From an uncultured Cytophagales bacterium (GTDB lineage: Bacteria; Bacteroidota; Bacteroidia; Cytophagales; Cyclobacteriaceae), in NCBI GenBank assembly GCA_913057175.1, contig CAJXNP010000015.1, forward strand, positions 1-64,000: a stretch of 64,000 bases of DNA, in the 5' to 3' direction. A program made the translations under genes and the position numbers. Below the pieces are notes generated by a model. That model was given only the letters and a program-made list of their open reading frames with translations. It was not told where the DNA came from and made no database searches. This document shows positions 1 to 8,885 of the stretch, piece after piece. Positions within the stretch are counted from its first letter, which is position 1; each line of letters starts with the position of its first letter.

Positions 1-228
1 GGCGTGATCTCGTAGGTCACCGTCCCGCTGTTGTTCCCGTCCGTGCTCGTCAGCGTCTGGGCGATCACGCTCCCGCTGCCTGCACTCGCACCGCTCACAT
101 TCGTGCTGCTGAATACTGTCCAGTTATAAAAAGTCCCCGATACCGAGTTCGGGTTGCTGATCATGATGTTGGTCGCCGTCCCGCTGCACTGACTGTAGGA
201 CGCCTGGTCCGTCGTCACATCCGGGGTC
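1..228. repeat. Long direct repeat, copy 1 (pair with 583-810)
   Basis: The first 228 bases match 583-810 at an offset of exactly 582 bases (194 codons), with only about three visible mismatches (for example near 78 and in the aaaaagtcc/aaaaggtcc stretch). The repeat encodes one Cys-containing Ig/PKD-like module of the surface protein. Because the window starts at the repeat boundary, more copies probably lie to the left. Confidence 0.9.
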
Positions 229-1583
229 GGGGTGACTGTTACAATTACTTCCCTGCTCACACTGCTGCATTGATCCGGGCTCACCGCATAGATCGTGTAG
301 GTCACTGTCCCGCCTACATTCGGCGTGCCCAAGCTCAGCGTCTGGGCAATCGGGCCTGCTACCGGTGTGGACGCACTCCCCTGGTCGGTCGCTCCACTTA
401 CCCCTGTCGCACTCGCTGTCCAGTAATACTGGGTCCCCGTTACGGAATTCGGGTTGCTCAATGCTATATTCGTCGTCCCTCCGTCACATATCGTCTCCGA
501 TGCCGGGTTCACCGCCAAGGTCGGTACCGGAGTTACCGTTACCGTCCGCTGGATCGATGTCCCTGAACAACCACTCGCTATCGGCGTGATCTCGTAGGTC
601 ACCGTCCCGCTGTTGTTCCCGTCCGTGCTCGTCAGCGTCTGGGCGATCACGCTCCCGCTACCTGCACTCGCACCGCTCACATTCGTGCTGCTGAATACTG
701 TCCAGTTATAAAAGGTCCCCGATACCGAGTTCGGGTTGCTGATCATGATGTTGGTCGCCGCCCCGCTGCACTGACTGTAGGACGCCTGGTCCGTCGTCAC
801 ATCCGGGGTCAGATCTACAGTCATAGTAATCCCTGCCGGACTATTCGTACAGCTATTCCCATCCGTTCCTACTACCGTTACTTCATCACCATCAGTCAGG
901 GAACTTGTTTCATATGTCGTAGATGTTCCAGGTCCCTGCACACTTACCCCTTCAACAAAAAACTCGTAATTCGTCGCTCCTCCTGCTGTGAAGGTCACTG
1001 TCTCCCCTGCACATATCTCATCGTCTGCGTCACTGCTGATCAATGTTACCGTGGGTGGGTCTACGCTTGATAGTGAAGCATGTATTTGACCGTTTCCAGC
1101 TACCGGAGAGGTTCCACCAGATTCTAGAATATCTCCACTAGAAGAAGTGGTAATTGCTCTCACCTCTAAACCTGATACGGTTATCGCATCGACTGATGCT
1201 CCGGAGGCAGGATGAGAAAATGTTATTGTAAAAGTATTGGTCGCCCTGGTTTCTGAAATTGCTGAAATGTCACCGACATTTGATGAGGCAGTGCCTGTCG
1301 ATGTATTGAATTCAAAATTGGCAGGTAAAGTTAATATATAAGTATCAGCTGAGTTTGGCCCAAAATCATCTACACCTGTTTCACTTATAACAATATCCCC
1401 TATTGATACATAATCACCTCCAACACAAATATTACTTCCGCCGGGAGCAGGAGTAACCACAATTTGCGCTTTGCAAATAATGGAAAAGGTTAAAAAGACA
1501 AGTAAAAAACTTAATTTGGGAAGCCCAAAGATTAGTTTTTTCCTTATGTTATTTAAGAATAATCCCAAAACAGCTTGTTTCAA
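1..1583 (-). CDS. Large secreted Ig/PKD-like repeat protein, 5' part only
   Basis: An uninterrupted reading frame runs from about 1583 off the left edge, so about 527 N-terminal codons are seen and the C-terminus is missing. No ATG is available: an in-frame TAA lies just upstream, and TTG codons at 1595 and 1583 are the only reasonable starts, so the exact start is unsure. The N-terminus has a long basic stretch and hydrophobic segment ending in an Ala-Gln cleavage site, a typical Bacteroidota export signal. A unique domain of about 150 residues follows, then Thr/Ser/Asn-rich beta-sandwich modules with regular Cys (motifs SYSQCSG, TICDGG, SPDQCSS) resembling PKD-like/Ig-like repeats. Such proteins are usually T9SS-exported adhesins, but the sorting domain would lie outside the window. 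Codons in the repeats are GC-rich (ACG, GCG, CCG), unlike the AT-rich N-terminal part. Confidence 0.8.
   Translation of the reverse strand, partial: MKQAVLGLFLNNIRKKLIFGLPKLSFLLVFLTFSIICKAQIVVTPAPGGSNICVGGDYVSIGDIVISETGVDDFGPNSADTYILTLPANFEFNTSTGTASSNVGDISAISETRATNTFTITFSHPASGASVDAITVSGLEVRAITTSSSGDILESGGTSPVAGNGQIHASLSSVDPPTVTLISSDADDEICAGETVTFTAGGATNYEFFVEGVSVQGPGTSTTYETSSLTDGDEVTVVGTDGNSCTNSPAGITMTVDLTPDVTTDQASYSQCSGAATNIMISNPNSVSGTFYNWTVFSSTNVSGASAGSGSVIAQTLTSTDGNNSGTVTYEITPIASGCSGTSIQRTVTVTPVPTLAVNPASETICDGGTTNIALSNPNSVTGTQYYWTASATGVSGATDQGSASTPVAGPIAQTLSLGTPNVGGTVTYTIYAVSPDQCSSVSREVIVTVTPTPDVTTDQASYSQCSGTATNIMISNPNSVSGTFYNWTVFSSTNVSGASAGSGSVIAQTLTSTDGNNSGTVTYEIT
583..810. repeat. Long direct repeat, copy 2 (pair with 1-228)
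   Basis: Second copy of the 228-base repeat. Between the two copies (229-582) lies a related but clearly different module, so the higher-order unit is a two-module block of 582 bases. Near identity at DNA level implies recent duplication or gene conversion. Confidence 0.9.
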
Positions 1584-1747
1584 ACTTGTTATCAATTAAA
1601 AATTCAGGAAAGCGAAATATTATCAAAAAATAATACAAGTCTCACCCATTTTATCCTTTATTCTTACACAAATATTTTTAGTTAATAATGAGAACACTTT
1701 TCCATACCTGTCGAAGTGTTACCCATTAAATTTATTGTTTCCTTCTA

Positions 1748-3001
1748 TTACAGTGGCACTAATTCACCAGTTGGATTTGCCTTGATTAATCCCATCTTAT
1801 TTATCTCGGTATTATTTTCCTCTCCAAACCCCAATGATCCGCACAAAATAAAGTAATCATCACTTAGTTGAATAACACTTCCTGTAAGATCATTATTCTG
1901 ACTCCCGAAACTGGTTTCCCACTCAATTTGATCACCAGTAAAATTCAACTTCATTAAGCCTATTTCACTTCCATACGGTTGAACTAATGATTTCATTAAC
2001 AGTAAAAAACCACCATCATTCGTCTGTATAACCGAAGTTGGTTCTCTGGAAATCGATGCATTGTTGTATGTTACATCCAGCACCCTTTCCCACACAAAAT
2101 TCAGGTTACCATCTACCTTTACCACATAGGGTATATTTCTGTTTCCATTAATTTGATACCCCGCGAGTAAGTAACCTCCTGAAACTTTTGTAAATGATGT
2201 ACCATATTCCCGTAAATTGCTTCCAAAGAATTGTGGCGATCCTGTTTCATTACCCTGCTCAAGAATTCTAAATAAGTAAAAATTTTCATTTCCATCAGGA
2301 GCGCTTCCGCCTCCCTTTTGACTTGTTCCAAAACAGAGATAATTCAGATCATTATATATCATTGCTGAAGCTCCCTCGTTAAAAAATGCCCGGTCTCCAA
2401 CCAATGGCCTGTCTCTATTGGGCTTAGCCTGTAGGTTTTCATCTACTTCCAGAAGATAGATGTACGCTGAGTCCGGATTATTCCCAAGATCCACATTATT
2501 CCCGACTATTAAATATCCATCGGAAATAGCTTCAATTATATCCACCCCAAACTCGTCCCATTCAGCACGTCCATGGTTTTGTTGGTTGATCAGGTTTCCG
2601 TTTAAATCTAACTCTATCAACAGAATATCTCGTCGATCATTTTCACGTTGGGTTTCGCCACAAATAATAATTGAATTATTGTCAGACGAAAGGATTACTG
2701 AACGAGCTAAATTATCAAATTGATCACCATATCTCCTTGTCCATTGCTTATTTCCCACTGAGTCAGTTTTGACAATAAAGACATCCTTATCGCCTTCATC
2801 GTATGATGTAGTGGATCCCACTATAATAAATCCATCATCATTCATCTGAAGGAAATCATTGCCTTCTTCACTTCCTGTACCACCAAATAATTTTATAAAA
2901 ACCTGATTTCGATATGGCTCCAGGCTTTCCGCATCATCACAACCAAACCAAAATCCGGTTGTCAAAATCAACATGGCGCTATTTAAAAAAAATCTTTTCA
3001 C
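1748..3001 (-). CDS. Propeller-like lipoprotein
   Basis: 417 aa. The N-terminus is a lipoprotein signal with hydrophobic core ending in GFWFGC, so Cys21 is the likely lipidated residue, followed by acidic residues. The body has repeated segments of about 50-60 residues containing motifs such as DGGFLL, DGFIIVGST, DGYLIVGNN and DDYFILCGS. This is the pattern of beta-propeller/delta-60-like repeats in Bacteroidota surface lipoproteins. No enzymatic motif is visible. It begins 1 base after the barrel gene (3003-4088) and is the last gene of a tight set with the nSTAND NTPase, which suggests an exported part of that system. It could equally be a passive passenger. The function is unknown. Confidence 0.75.
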   Translation of the reverse strand: MKRFFLNSAMLILTTGFWFGCDDAESLEPYRNQVFIKLFGGTGSEEGNDFLQMNDDGFIIVGSTTSYDEGDKDVFIVKTDSVGNKQWTRRYGDQFDNLARSVILSSDNNSIIICGETQRENDRRDILLIELDLNGNLINQQNHGRAEWDEFGVDIIEAISDGYLIVGNNVDLGNNPDSAYIYLLEVDENLQAKPNRDRPLVGDRAFFNEGASAMIYNDLNYLCFGTSQKGGGSAPDGNENFYLFRILEQGNETGSPQFFGSNLREYGTSFTKVSGGYLLAGYQINGNRNIPYVVKVDGNLNFVWERVLDVTYNNASISREPTSVIQTNDGGFLLLMKSLVQPYGSEIGLMKLNFTGDQIEWETSFGSQNNDLTGSVIQLSDDYFILCGSLGFGEENNTEINKMGLIKANPTGELVPL

Positions 3002-3002
3002 C

Positions 3003-4088
3003 TCAATCAGTTATTTTTCTTGGTTTATATAAAGGATAGGTGAACCCTAAAATAAAGTTCAGGTTATTCAGTCGAAAAAAATCGTCAATATATGCAGATG
3101 GATATTTTAAATCTTTTCCTAATCGAGAATAGGAATCCCAGTTTCGATCAATATCGGAGTAATTAAACATCGAAACCTGATATCTGGCTTCAAATGTCAG
3201 GTAATTAATTCCAAATTTATATTTCAATCCAACCCCTCCCATTAGTGAATAATTAAACTTTCGCCTCAACTCATAAATATCAATATCTGGTTGTGGGGAA
3301 ATGGCTTCATTTTCATTCGTGATATTATTTCTTATTCCGGTTTCCGAATCACTTATTTTTGCCAATAGTAAAATAGATGGAGCAACGCCAACTAAAAAAT
3401 AAGGACTGAACTTTGGCTTAAAAAACGTATACTTTAAATATACAGGAACTTCCAGTTCCGAATAAGTCTGACGGTGACTTGATACCCTTCCAATATCCAT
3501 GCTATCCAACTGAAACTGGTTGTCGGTCAATTCAAAATCCTTTTTCACGATATTCCCTTCAATTCCCAAATGTAAGTTTTTAATCAAAGTAAACTCTGCA
3601 CCTAGTCCAAACCGGTAACCAACAAGAGACTTGCTGGTTTGTGACCCGTCGTTGTCGTTGTTCATGGAAATATCGTAGATGGGATGGTAATAGGTGAAAT
3701 TAAACCCAGCCTTTCCTACTAAATAAATATAAGGGCGTGTTGTGAATTTCTTGTGGTGATTGACTAACTCAGCAAGTTCATTTTCCTCGACATCATATTC
3801 AGGTGAAAGTTTTAACAACTCGAGATAATTTTCATCTGCCTTTGTCTGATAATCAAGATATAGATAAGTGATGGTAAGCAATCGATATGCCCTGATCTTC
3901 TCCTCTTTGGAGAAGCCATTGCTTAAGCAAAGAGACAGCAGTTCCGGTATTTCGTAAAATCTACCCAATTCAAACTTATCCTCAGCTTCGCTTAACTTTT
4001 GATCACAAAAATCCTGAGAAAATAAATTGGTTGATATTGCGAAAAAAAATATCAAAAATATGTTAAAAATCTTTCTATTCACCAGCAT
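3003..4088 (-). CDS. Outer-membrane beta-barrel protein with N-terminal helical (TPR-like) domain
   Basis: 361 aa with a signal peptide (hydrophobic residues 8-24, ending FSQ). Residues 28-110 are helical and look like one or two TPR-type units (leucine-rich, LGRFYEIPELL). Residues 115-361 alternate hydrophobic and polar residues in strands with Gly/Tyr/Phe (YLVGKAGFNF, YRFGLGAEFTL, LGFTYPLYK), typical of PorT-family outer-membrane barrels. It starts 19 bases after the nSTAND gene ends, so it is probably cotranscribed. The same N-helical plus barrel design is common for Bacteroidota envelope proteins of unknown function. The link to a cytoplasmic STAND ATPase is the unusual point. Confidence 0.78.
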   Translation of the reverse strand: MLVNRKIFNIFLIFFFAISTNLFSQDFCDQKLSEAEDKFELGRFYEIPELLSLCLSNGFSKEEKIRAYRLLTITYLYLDYQTKADENYLELLKLSPEYDVEENELAELVNHHKKFTTRPYIYLVGKAGFNFTYYHPIYDISMNNDNDGSQTSKSLVGYRFGLGAEFTLIKNLHLGIEGNIVKKDFELTDNQFQLDSMDIGRVSSHRQTYSELEVPVYLKYTFFKPKFSPYFLVGVAPSILLLAKISDSETGIRNNITNENEAISPQPDIDIYELRRKFNYSLMGGVGLKYKFGINYLTFEARYQVSMFNYSDIDRNWDSYSRLGKDLKYPSAYIDDFFRLNNLNFILGFTYPLYKPRKITD

Positions 4089-4107
4089 CCACTTTCAATA
4101 TTTCGCA

Positions 4108-7100
4108 TTATTTGGATGATGCAATTTCACACGTCTTCCTGTATTCAATATCTTTGGCCACATAACGTTCCCACTCTTTCTGAGTCATATTTCTCATGAG
4201 CTTTCCGCATACTATATCCGACAACATTTTCGGTTTTGATGGCCAGATTTTAATATCTCCACTTCTCACGCCCGCAACTAAAAAATTACCCTCGGGATTA
4301 AAACTTATATCCCATATATGGTCTTCATGATCTTTGAATACCAATGGCAAATTATCCAAATCATTGACAACCCACATATGTACAGACCCATCCAGACTTG
4401 CGGCAGCAAGTAGTTTCCCGTCACTACTAAAATTAATTTTGCTTACCCTTGAGTCAGGTCCCGTCAACGTAAACAATTGCGTAATTTCACTTCCAATATT
4501 GGAAGCTTCGCACAAATATATTATTCCATTTTCATCTCCCACCGCCAATTGACCAATTTTTTCGTTAATGGCTAAAGAATAAATGGGCTGATTAGTGACT
4601 TTGTTGTTTGAATACCTAAATACAAGGCTTTGAGCATCCCACACCAAAAGCTCTCCTTCCTCGGATCCTCCGATCAAATATTTTCCATCAGGAGTGGTGA
4701 TTAGTGATCGGATCCTCTTTTCAAATGTTTTAACTTCTTCACTTTTACCGTCGTAAGTATTTTTGAATAGTCGATTATCCTCAATTCCAAGAGTATAAAA
4801 ATAATTTTGTCCCTTCGGCACAACTACACTGGTAATGGCACCTACATGTCCGGTCAACTTTACCGACCTAAGATTTACCAGATCAAGTAAAAGTACATAT
4901 GGAGCATCTCCGGCTACAATCAGCCAATTCTCATCATCACTTAATTTCATGATCTTATTGACATACTCGTGCTTATACAGAACCTGTTGAGTCATCTTTT
5001 CTGCATCCCAAACCAAGACCTTTCCATCACTTCCGGTAGAATAAAATTGATCACCTTCTCTGTTAAACAAAATGGAGCGGACATTGTCCTGATGTCCTTC
5101 TAATAGATTGAATGTTTTCCCCTCTATTTTACTTAATGCGTAATACAGCCCATCGTAAATGTAATTATCATAGGTATTGCCACCATATTCCTGATTAAAG
5201 AGATATGCCTGCTGAGCCAGTAATGCTTTGAGATCATCATCTTCCGTTACATAAAGAGACTTAACGGCCATCGATTGCGAAATAGACAGCATCCTTAATG
5301 CCCATGCTTTATCTCTCTGCTCACTGGCGACCTGCTGAGCTTGTTCGGCTTCCTCTTGCTTGTTTGTAGCTATAACCCTTTGAGAATCAGCAACATTTTT
5401 CTGATACAGGGCGAACTCTTTCTGCTGGTTTGCATAATGTTCATTTTCTATCGCCCGCAATTTTTCAAAATCTGCGCGTTGTCTCTCTTCTTCAGCTATT
5501 TGCCTTTCTTTTTCTGCTATTTCGGCTTGTTCAACCGCCTTCTGTTCATTGAGTAATGCTATCTCTCTTTGTTCCTCAGCTTTTACCTGATTTTCTTTAG
5601 CGATTTCAGCCTGTCTTTCTGCCTCTACTTTTTGCATCCACCCAAAAACAAAAAATACGGCAGAAATCACCGCAAACAATCCAAGAATCAACGCTACGAT
5701 CTTGGTACGGCGAAGCATTCGTTTTTGCAATAGCTCCTTGCTCTTTTGCTCGTTTTGATAGGCGCTATCGCTTATTTCAAGAAATAAAAGTGCCCGTTCA
5801 AAATAAGGATTATATCTATTAGCCCAGACAGCAGTTGGCTTTTGTTTGCGTTGCCAATTTAATGCTAATTGAAGATCAGGTGGCCTCCACAATCCTGTCT
5901 TCCCGACCTGATACATCTCAGCAGCTTCTGATAGCCGTCGATACATATTAGCTGATTCGGCCTCCTCATTCACCCAGGTTCTGAGGCGTTGCCAAATCCT
6001 CATCAAACTTTCGTGAGAAATCTCAATGATTGAATTTGCATCGAGCTCAACAGAAGTTGGAGGCATTAATAACGACCTGCCAGGTTGCCTGAATACGTCA
6101 ATTACTTCAATTACCTCTTCCTCAGATACACCGGCAATATTTGCTATGTCCGCAAGCTTTGCAGCCCTTCTAATCCCTATATTATCAGAACTCTTCTCTG
6201 TCAGGCACTTAAAGAGAATTTCACAAATTTCTTTTTGCTGAGGATTGAGTTCCGAATATGCTTCATTGGCATGCTGGGAGAGGGCTTCATTGATACGACC
6301 AACGGCAATATAATGTCGCAAATCAATCGCTTCATCGCCTTCTCTGTTCTTCACCCAATAATCCCAAGTCCGCATAAGAGCGTGCTGAAGAACCGGTAAT
6401 TGATCGGCGTTATTGCCAACGTCATTCAAAAGTTGTTGAACCAATCTCTTTGAGATTATCCCCCCTCCTACAGCGACAGGTCCTTCAATAGCCAGCCTTT
6501 GCTGCTCGCGGGTCATTTGAGGGATCAAATAATGGCTCTTGTTAATAATATGTGTCAGTTCAGGAAATTGCGAACATTCACCAATAAAATCCGATCTCAT
6601 TGTCAACGCAACATAGATAGGTACCTCATCCTGATTGATGGATTTTATTAAAAGATTGACAAATGCAGCAGCTTCATTGAGTGAATTTGAATTACTTTCC
6701 GAATTGATAAACCTGAAAAGCTCCTCAAACTGGTCAACAAGAATAAAGATGTTTTTATTTTCTGTATTGACACTCTGTTTAATAGCATCCACAAGCCCCA
6801 TGGAACTACTTCGCAAAATGGTCGAAGTCAGGGTTTTGGAAATTGAGATATCTTCCTCATCCATGTCTGAGGAATTTTCATCTTTCGAAACAATTGTTTC
6901 GGCAAGATTGTCAATAGGCGAAATTCCGGGGCGTGTGACAAATACGGTCCAATCCGCTCCTGCCTGGGTCATGAAACCTCCATATAGGATTGGGATCAAC
7001 CCACAATACATTAAGGATGACTTACCACTACCTGATGCGCCTATTACTGCTGTAAAACGGTGTTTGGCCAGATTGAGTAATACTTCATCGCTTTGGCCCT

Positions 7101-7221
7101 CCCGGCCAAAAAACAAATGGCTTTCTTCAAACCCAAAAGGTCTTAGCCCGGGAAAAGGATTGATCAGATCAACATTGCCCGATATTTCATATTCTATTAA
7201 CTCTAAATCCTTTTGGCTCAT
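4108..7221 (-). CDS. nSTAND1-type NTPase with transmembrane segment, coiled coil and WD40 propeller
   Basis: 1037 aa. Residues 20-45 carry the nSTAND1 entry motif (NPFPGLRPFGF, then FFGRE). Walker A is GASGSGKSS (61-69) and Walker B is IFILVDQFEELF (158-169). MRSDF near 209 resembles the sensor arginine region, and the winged-helix stretch ends in ISHESLMRIW (401-410). One transmembrane helix lies at about 507-528, followed by a Glu/Gln/Lys-rich coiled coil to about 650 and WD40 repeats from about 700 to 1000 (LLEGHQDNVRSI, VLVWDAEK, IKIWPS). STAND NTPases are ATP-switched signal hubs: the propeller senses and the NTPase oligomerises. No effector domain is fused. The TIR-like gene ending 4 bases upstream may supply it in trans. 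Confidence 0.93.
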   Translation of the reverse strand: MSQKDLELIEYEISGNVDLINPFPGLRPFGFEESHLFFGREGQSDEVLLNLAKHRFTAVIGASGSGKSSLMYCGLIPILYGGFMTQAGADWTVFVTRPGISPIDNLAETIVSKDENSSDMDEEDISISKTLTSTILRSSSMGLVDAIKQSVNTENKNIFILVDQFEELFRFINSESNSNSLNEAAAFVNLLIKSINQDEVPIYVALTMRSDFIGECSQFPELTHIINKSHYLIPQMTREQQRLAIEGPVAVGGGIISKRLVQQLLNDVGNNADQLPVLQHALMRTWDYWVKNREGDEAIDLRHYIAVGRINEALSQHANEAYSELNPQQKEICEILFKCLTEKSSDNIGIRRAAKLADIANIAGVSEEEVIEVIDVFRQPGRSLLMPPTSVELDANSIIEISHESLMRIWQRLRTWVNEEAESANMYRRLSEAAEMYQVGKTGLWRPPDLQLALNWQRKQKPTAVWANRYNPYFERALLFLEISDSAYQNEQKSKELLQKRMLRRTKIVALILGLFAVISAVFFVFGWMQKVEAERQAEIAKENQVKAEEQREIALLNEQKAVEQAEIAEKERQIAEEERQRADFEKLRAIENEHYANQQKEFALYQKNVADSQRVIATNKQEEAEQAQQVASEQRDKAWALRMLSISQSMAVKSLYVTEDDDLKALLAQQAYLFNQEYGGNTYDNYIYDGLYYALSKIEGKTFNLLEGHQDNVRSILFNREGDQFYSTGSDGKVLVWDAEKMTQQVLYKHEYVNKIMKLSDDENWLIVAGDAPYVLLLDLVNLRSVKLTGHVGAITSVVVPKGQNYFYTLGIEDNRLFKNTYDGKSEEVKTFEKRIRSLITTPDGKYLIGGSEEGELLVWDAQSLVFRYSNNKVTNQPIYSLAINEKIGQLAVGDENGIIYLCEASNIGSEITQLFTLTGPDSRVSKINFSSDGKLLAAASLDGSVHMWVVNDLDNLPLVFKDHEDHIWDISFNPEGNFLVAGVRSGDIKIWPSKPKMLSDIVCGKLMRNMTQKEWERYVAKDIEYRKTCEIASSK

Positions 7222-7225
7222 GACA

Positions 7226-8707
7226 CTAACTTTGTAATTGGGCTAAAAAGGGCTCTAATGACTTTTCCGTCGACTCACCTTTACTATATAATACCATTGT
7301 ATTTCTTCTGGATGCAAACAAGTCATCAAATTTCTTCTCTGAATCGATGATTACCGCTTGCGGAGCTGCAGGTCTTTCACTGTCAAATCCTAATGATTTA
7401 GACAAATCCTGAAGCTTACTTTTCATCCAATTTTCATTCGAACCTCCATAGTACAACAAGGTCGCGTCACATCTTCTGATGTTTTTAAAATGTTCAGTCC
7501 TTATTTCATTTGGAGATCCCTCAAATATTGAGGTGATGACTTTATACCCGTTACTGTTCAGAAATTTCTCAATTGGTTTACTCTTTTCCCGTTCTGATTT
7601 ATTACAAATAAGATAAATCACCTTTGTACTTTTCTTTTTCGAAGAAACCTCTGTCTCAGAAGCGCGATATTCTGTGATTTTATTTGAAATAAAACCTTTT
7701 AATTCTTCAATGTTGGATTCAAGCAAATCGGCATTTTTAATAGCAACGGCATCTTTTTTAAGATTCTCAATATATACTTTCTGCTTGTTACTCATTTTTT
7801 CCAAACCGGGAGATATCCAGATAATTCTTCCCAATGGCAGTGGTCTACCATTGATATCTAATTTCGCTTCATCCGAAACCAGATCGGAAGCAATTCTCAT
7901 TTGAATTTCAATAAGTGATGCACTTGTTCCTTTGATCTTACCAGGATCAGCCCCAATCAGATGAATAGCCATTTTACATTTTGAAATATCATTCCTGATC
8001 ATCTTCATGGCTGCATCAAAATCATCGGGGATATTATTCTCCGGCAAAACCTGGAATCCACTTCTCTGCAATTCCCTTTTGATAATTGACCGATCATTTT
8101 CAAGATCGGAACCAACCGCAGATAAATAAATGTATTCCTGGTTGATCTGTTGCGTTATTGATGCCAGTTCGTCTTCAGGACCTTCGAGTTCTTGTTGTAT
8201 TTTAGAAATATCATAGGCCAGATCGTAAAGCCTCATCCAAAATGTTTTTTGGGACTCCGGACTGGTAAAGTCCTCATATTTAATAATTTCATTTGTTAGC
8301 GGATCTTTATGATAAAAATTATATCCCAGTGAATTGCTTAAAAAATCCAATAAAAAATGGCTTTTGGTGGGCTGCCGAAAAACTTTAAAAATCCGTGAAC
8401 TCCATGAAATATTATTACGTCCCTTGTTAATGCCTTTTTCATGGAATTTCTTGATTTCTTCTTTGAATATATTGCTTTGTAAGAGATGTTCAGTTGCCAG
8501 AGGAATGAGAATAGCAGAGGTTGAGTAGATACGATCGATGTCTAAACTCTTAACTTCGATTAACTGAATTCCCATTCGATTTTTTAGCAACTTCCCCAAC
8601 AAGAGTTCCAAAAACCGATGAAAATTATTAATCCAGGAAAGTTTAGATTCAATGTCCTCGTCTCTTGAGGAATAAATAATAAATAAATTATTGTGTGTAT
8701 CCATCAA
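7226..8707 (-). CDS. Three-domain TIR / DUF4062-like protein A
   Basis: 493 aa, three Rossmann-like domains. Residues 7-100 look like a TIR domain: box 1 FIIYSSRDED, then SAILIPLATEHLLQS followed by FKEEI, where E83/E84 fall near the catalytic-Glu position of TIR NADases. Residues 192-345 resemble DUF4062/TIR-like sensor domains (YLSAVGSDLENDR, KRELQRSGFQVLP, AIHLIG, with E267 in SLIEIQ). Residues 362-493 form a third TIR-like fold (VIYLICNK, NGYKVITSIFEG, CDATLLYYGG) with no Glu at the usual site. No secretion signal. It lies 4 bases before the nSTAND gene, implying translation coupling. It is a paralogue of 12178-13614. TIR assignment is by motif only; NADase activity is inferred. Confidence 0.75.
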   Translation of the reverse strand: MMDTHNNLFIIYSSRDEDIESKLSWINNFHRFLELLLGKLLKNRMGIQLIEVKSLDIDRIYSTSAILIPLATEHLLQSNIFKEEIKKFHEKGINKGRNNISWSSRIFKVFRQPTKSHFLLDFLSNSLGYNFYHKDPLTNEIIKYEDFTSPESQKTFWMRLYDLAYDISKIQQELEGPEDELASITQQINQEYIYLSAVGSDLENDRSIIKRELQRSGFQVLPENNIPDDFDAAMKMIRNDISKCKMAIHLIGADPGKIKGTSASLIEIQMRIASDLVSDEAKLDINGRPLPLGRIIWISPGLEKMSNKQKVYIENLKKDAVAIKNADLLESNIEELKGFISNKITEYRASETEVSSKKKSTKVIYLICNKSEREKSKPIEKFLNSNGYKVITSIFEGSPNEIRTEHFKNIRRCDATLLYYGGSNENWMKSKLQDLSKSLGFDSERPAAPQAVIIDSEKKFDDLFASRRNTMVLYSKGESTEKSLEPFLAQLQS

Positions 8708-8800
8708 AACCCAATGTAAAAGAAAAAAGCATTAATTGCTTAATGAAATTAAATTATTAAATAATACCATAAAAGTTAAAATCAAACACAACCTTACTCT

Positions 8801-8822
8801 GGTGCCTCACAAAAATAGGCAC
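8801..8822 (-). terminator. Small hairpin between the transporter-fusion and TIR-like A genes
   Basis: GTGCCT (8802-8807) pairs with AGGCAC (8817-8822) around a 9-base A-rich loop. No U-run follows on either strand, so it may be a weak terminator or RNA-processing site in the 178-base gap that separates the transporter-fusion gene from the downstream four-gene unit. Confidence 0.3.
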
Positions 8823-8885
8823 AAGCCAAAAATAGTTAAATTTTTAATTAAAGCAAATCATATTAAATACTTATATAACAGATAG

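Noticed and set aside
270-589. Two plus-strand ORFs of 98 and 74 aa
   Set aside because: They are antisense shadows of the GC-rich repeat region of the surface protein, Arg/Tyr-rich and without any start signal or family.
6635-7237. Plus-strand ORF of 200 aa
   Set aside because: It lies entirely opposite the conserved Walker A/B region of the nSTAND gene; the composition is that of an antisense frame.
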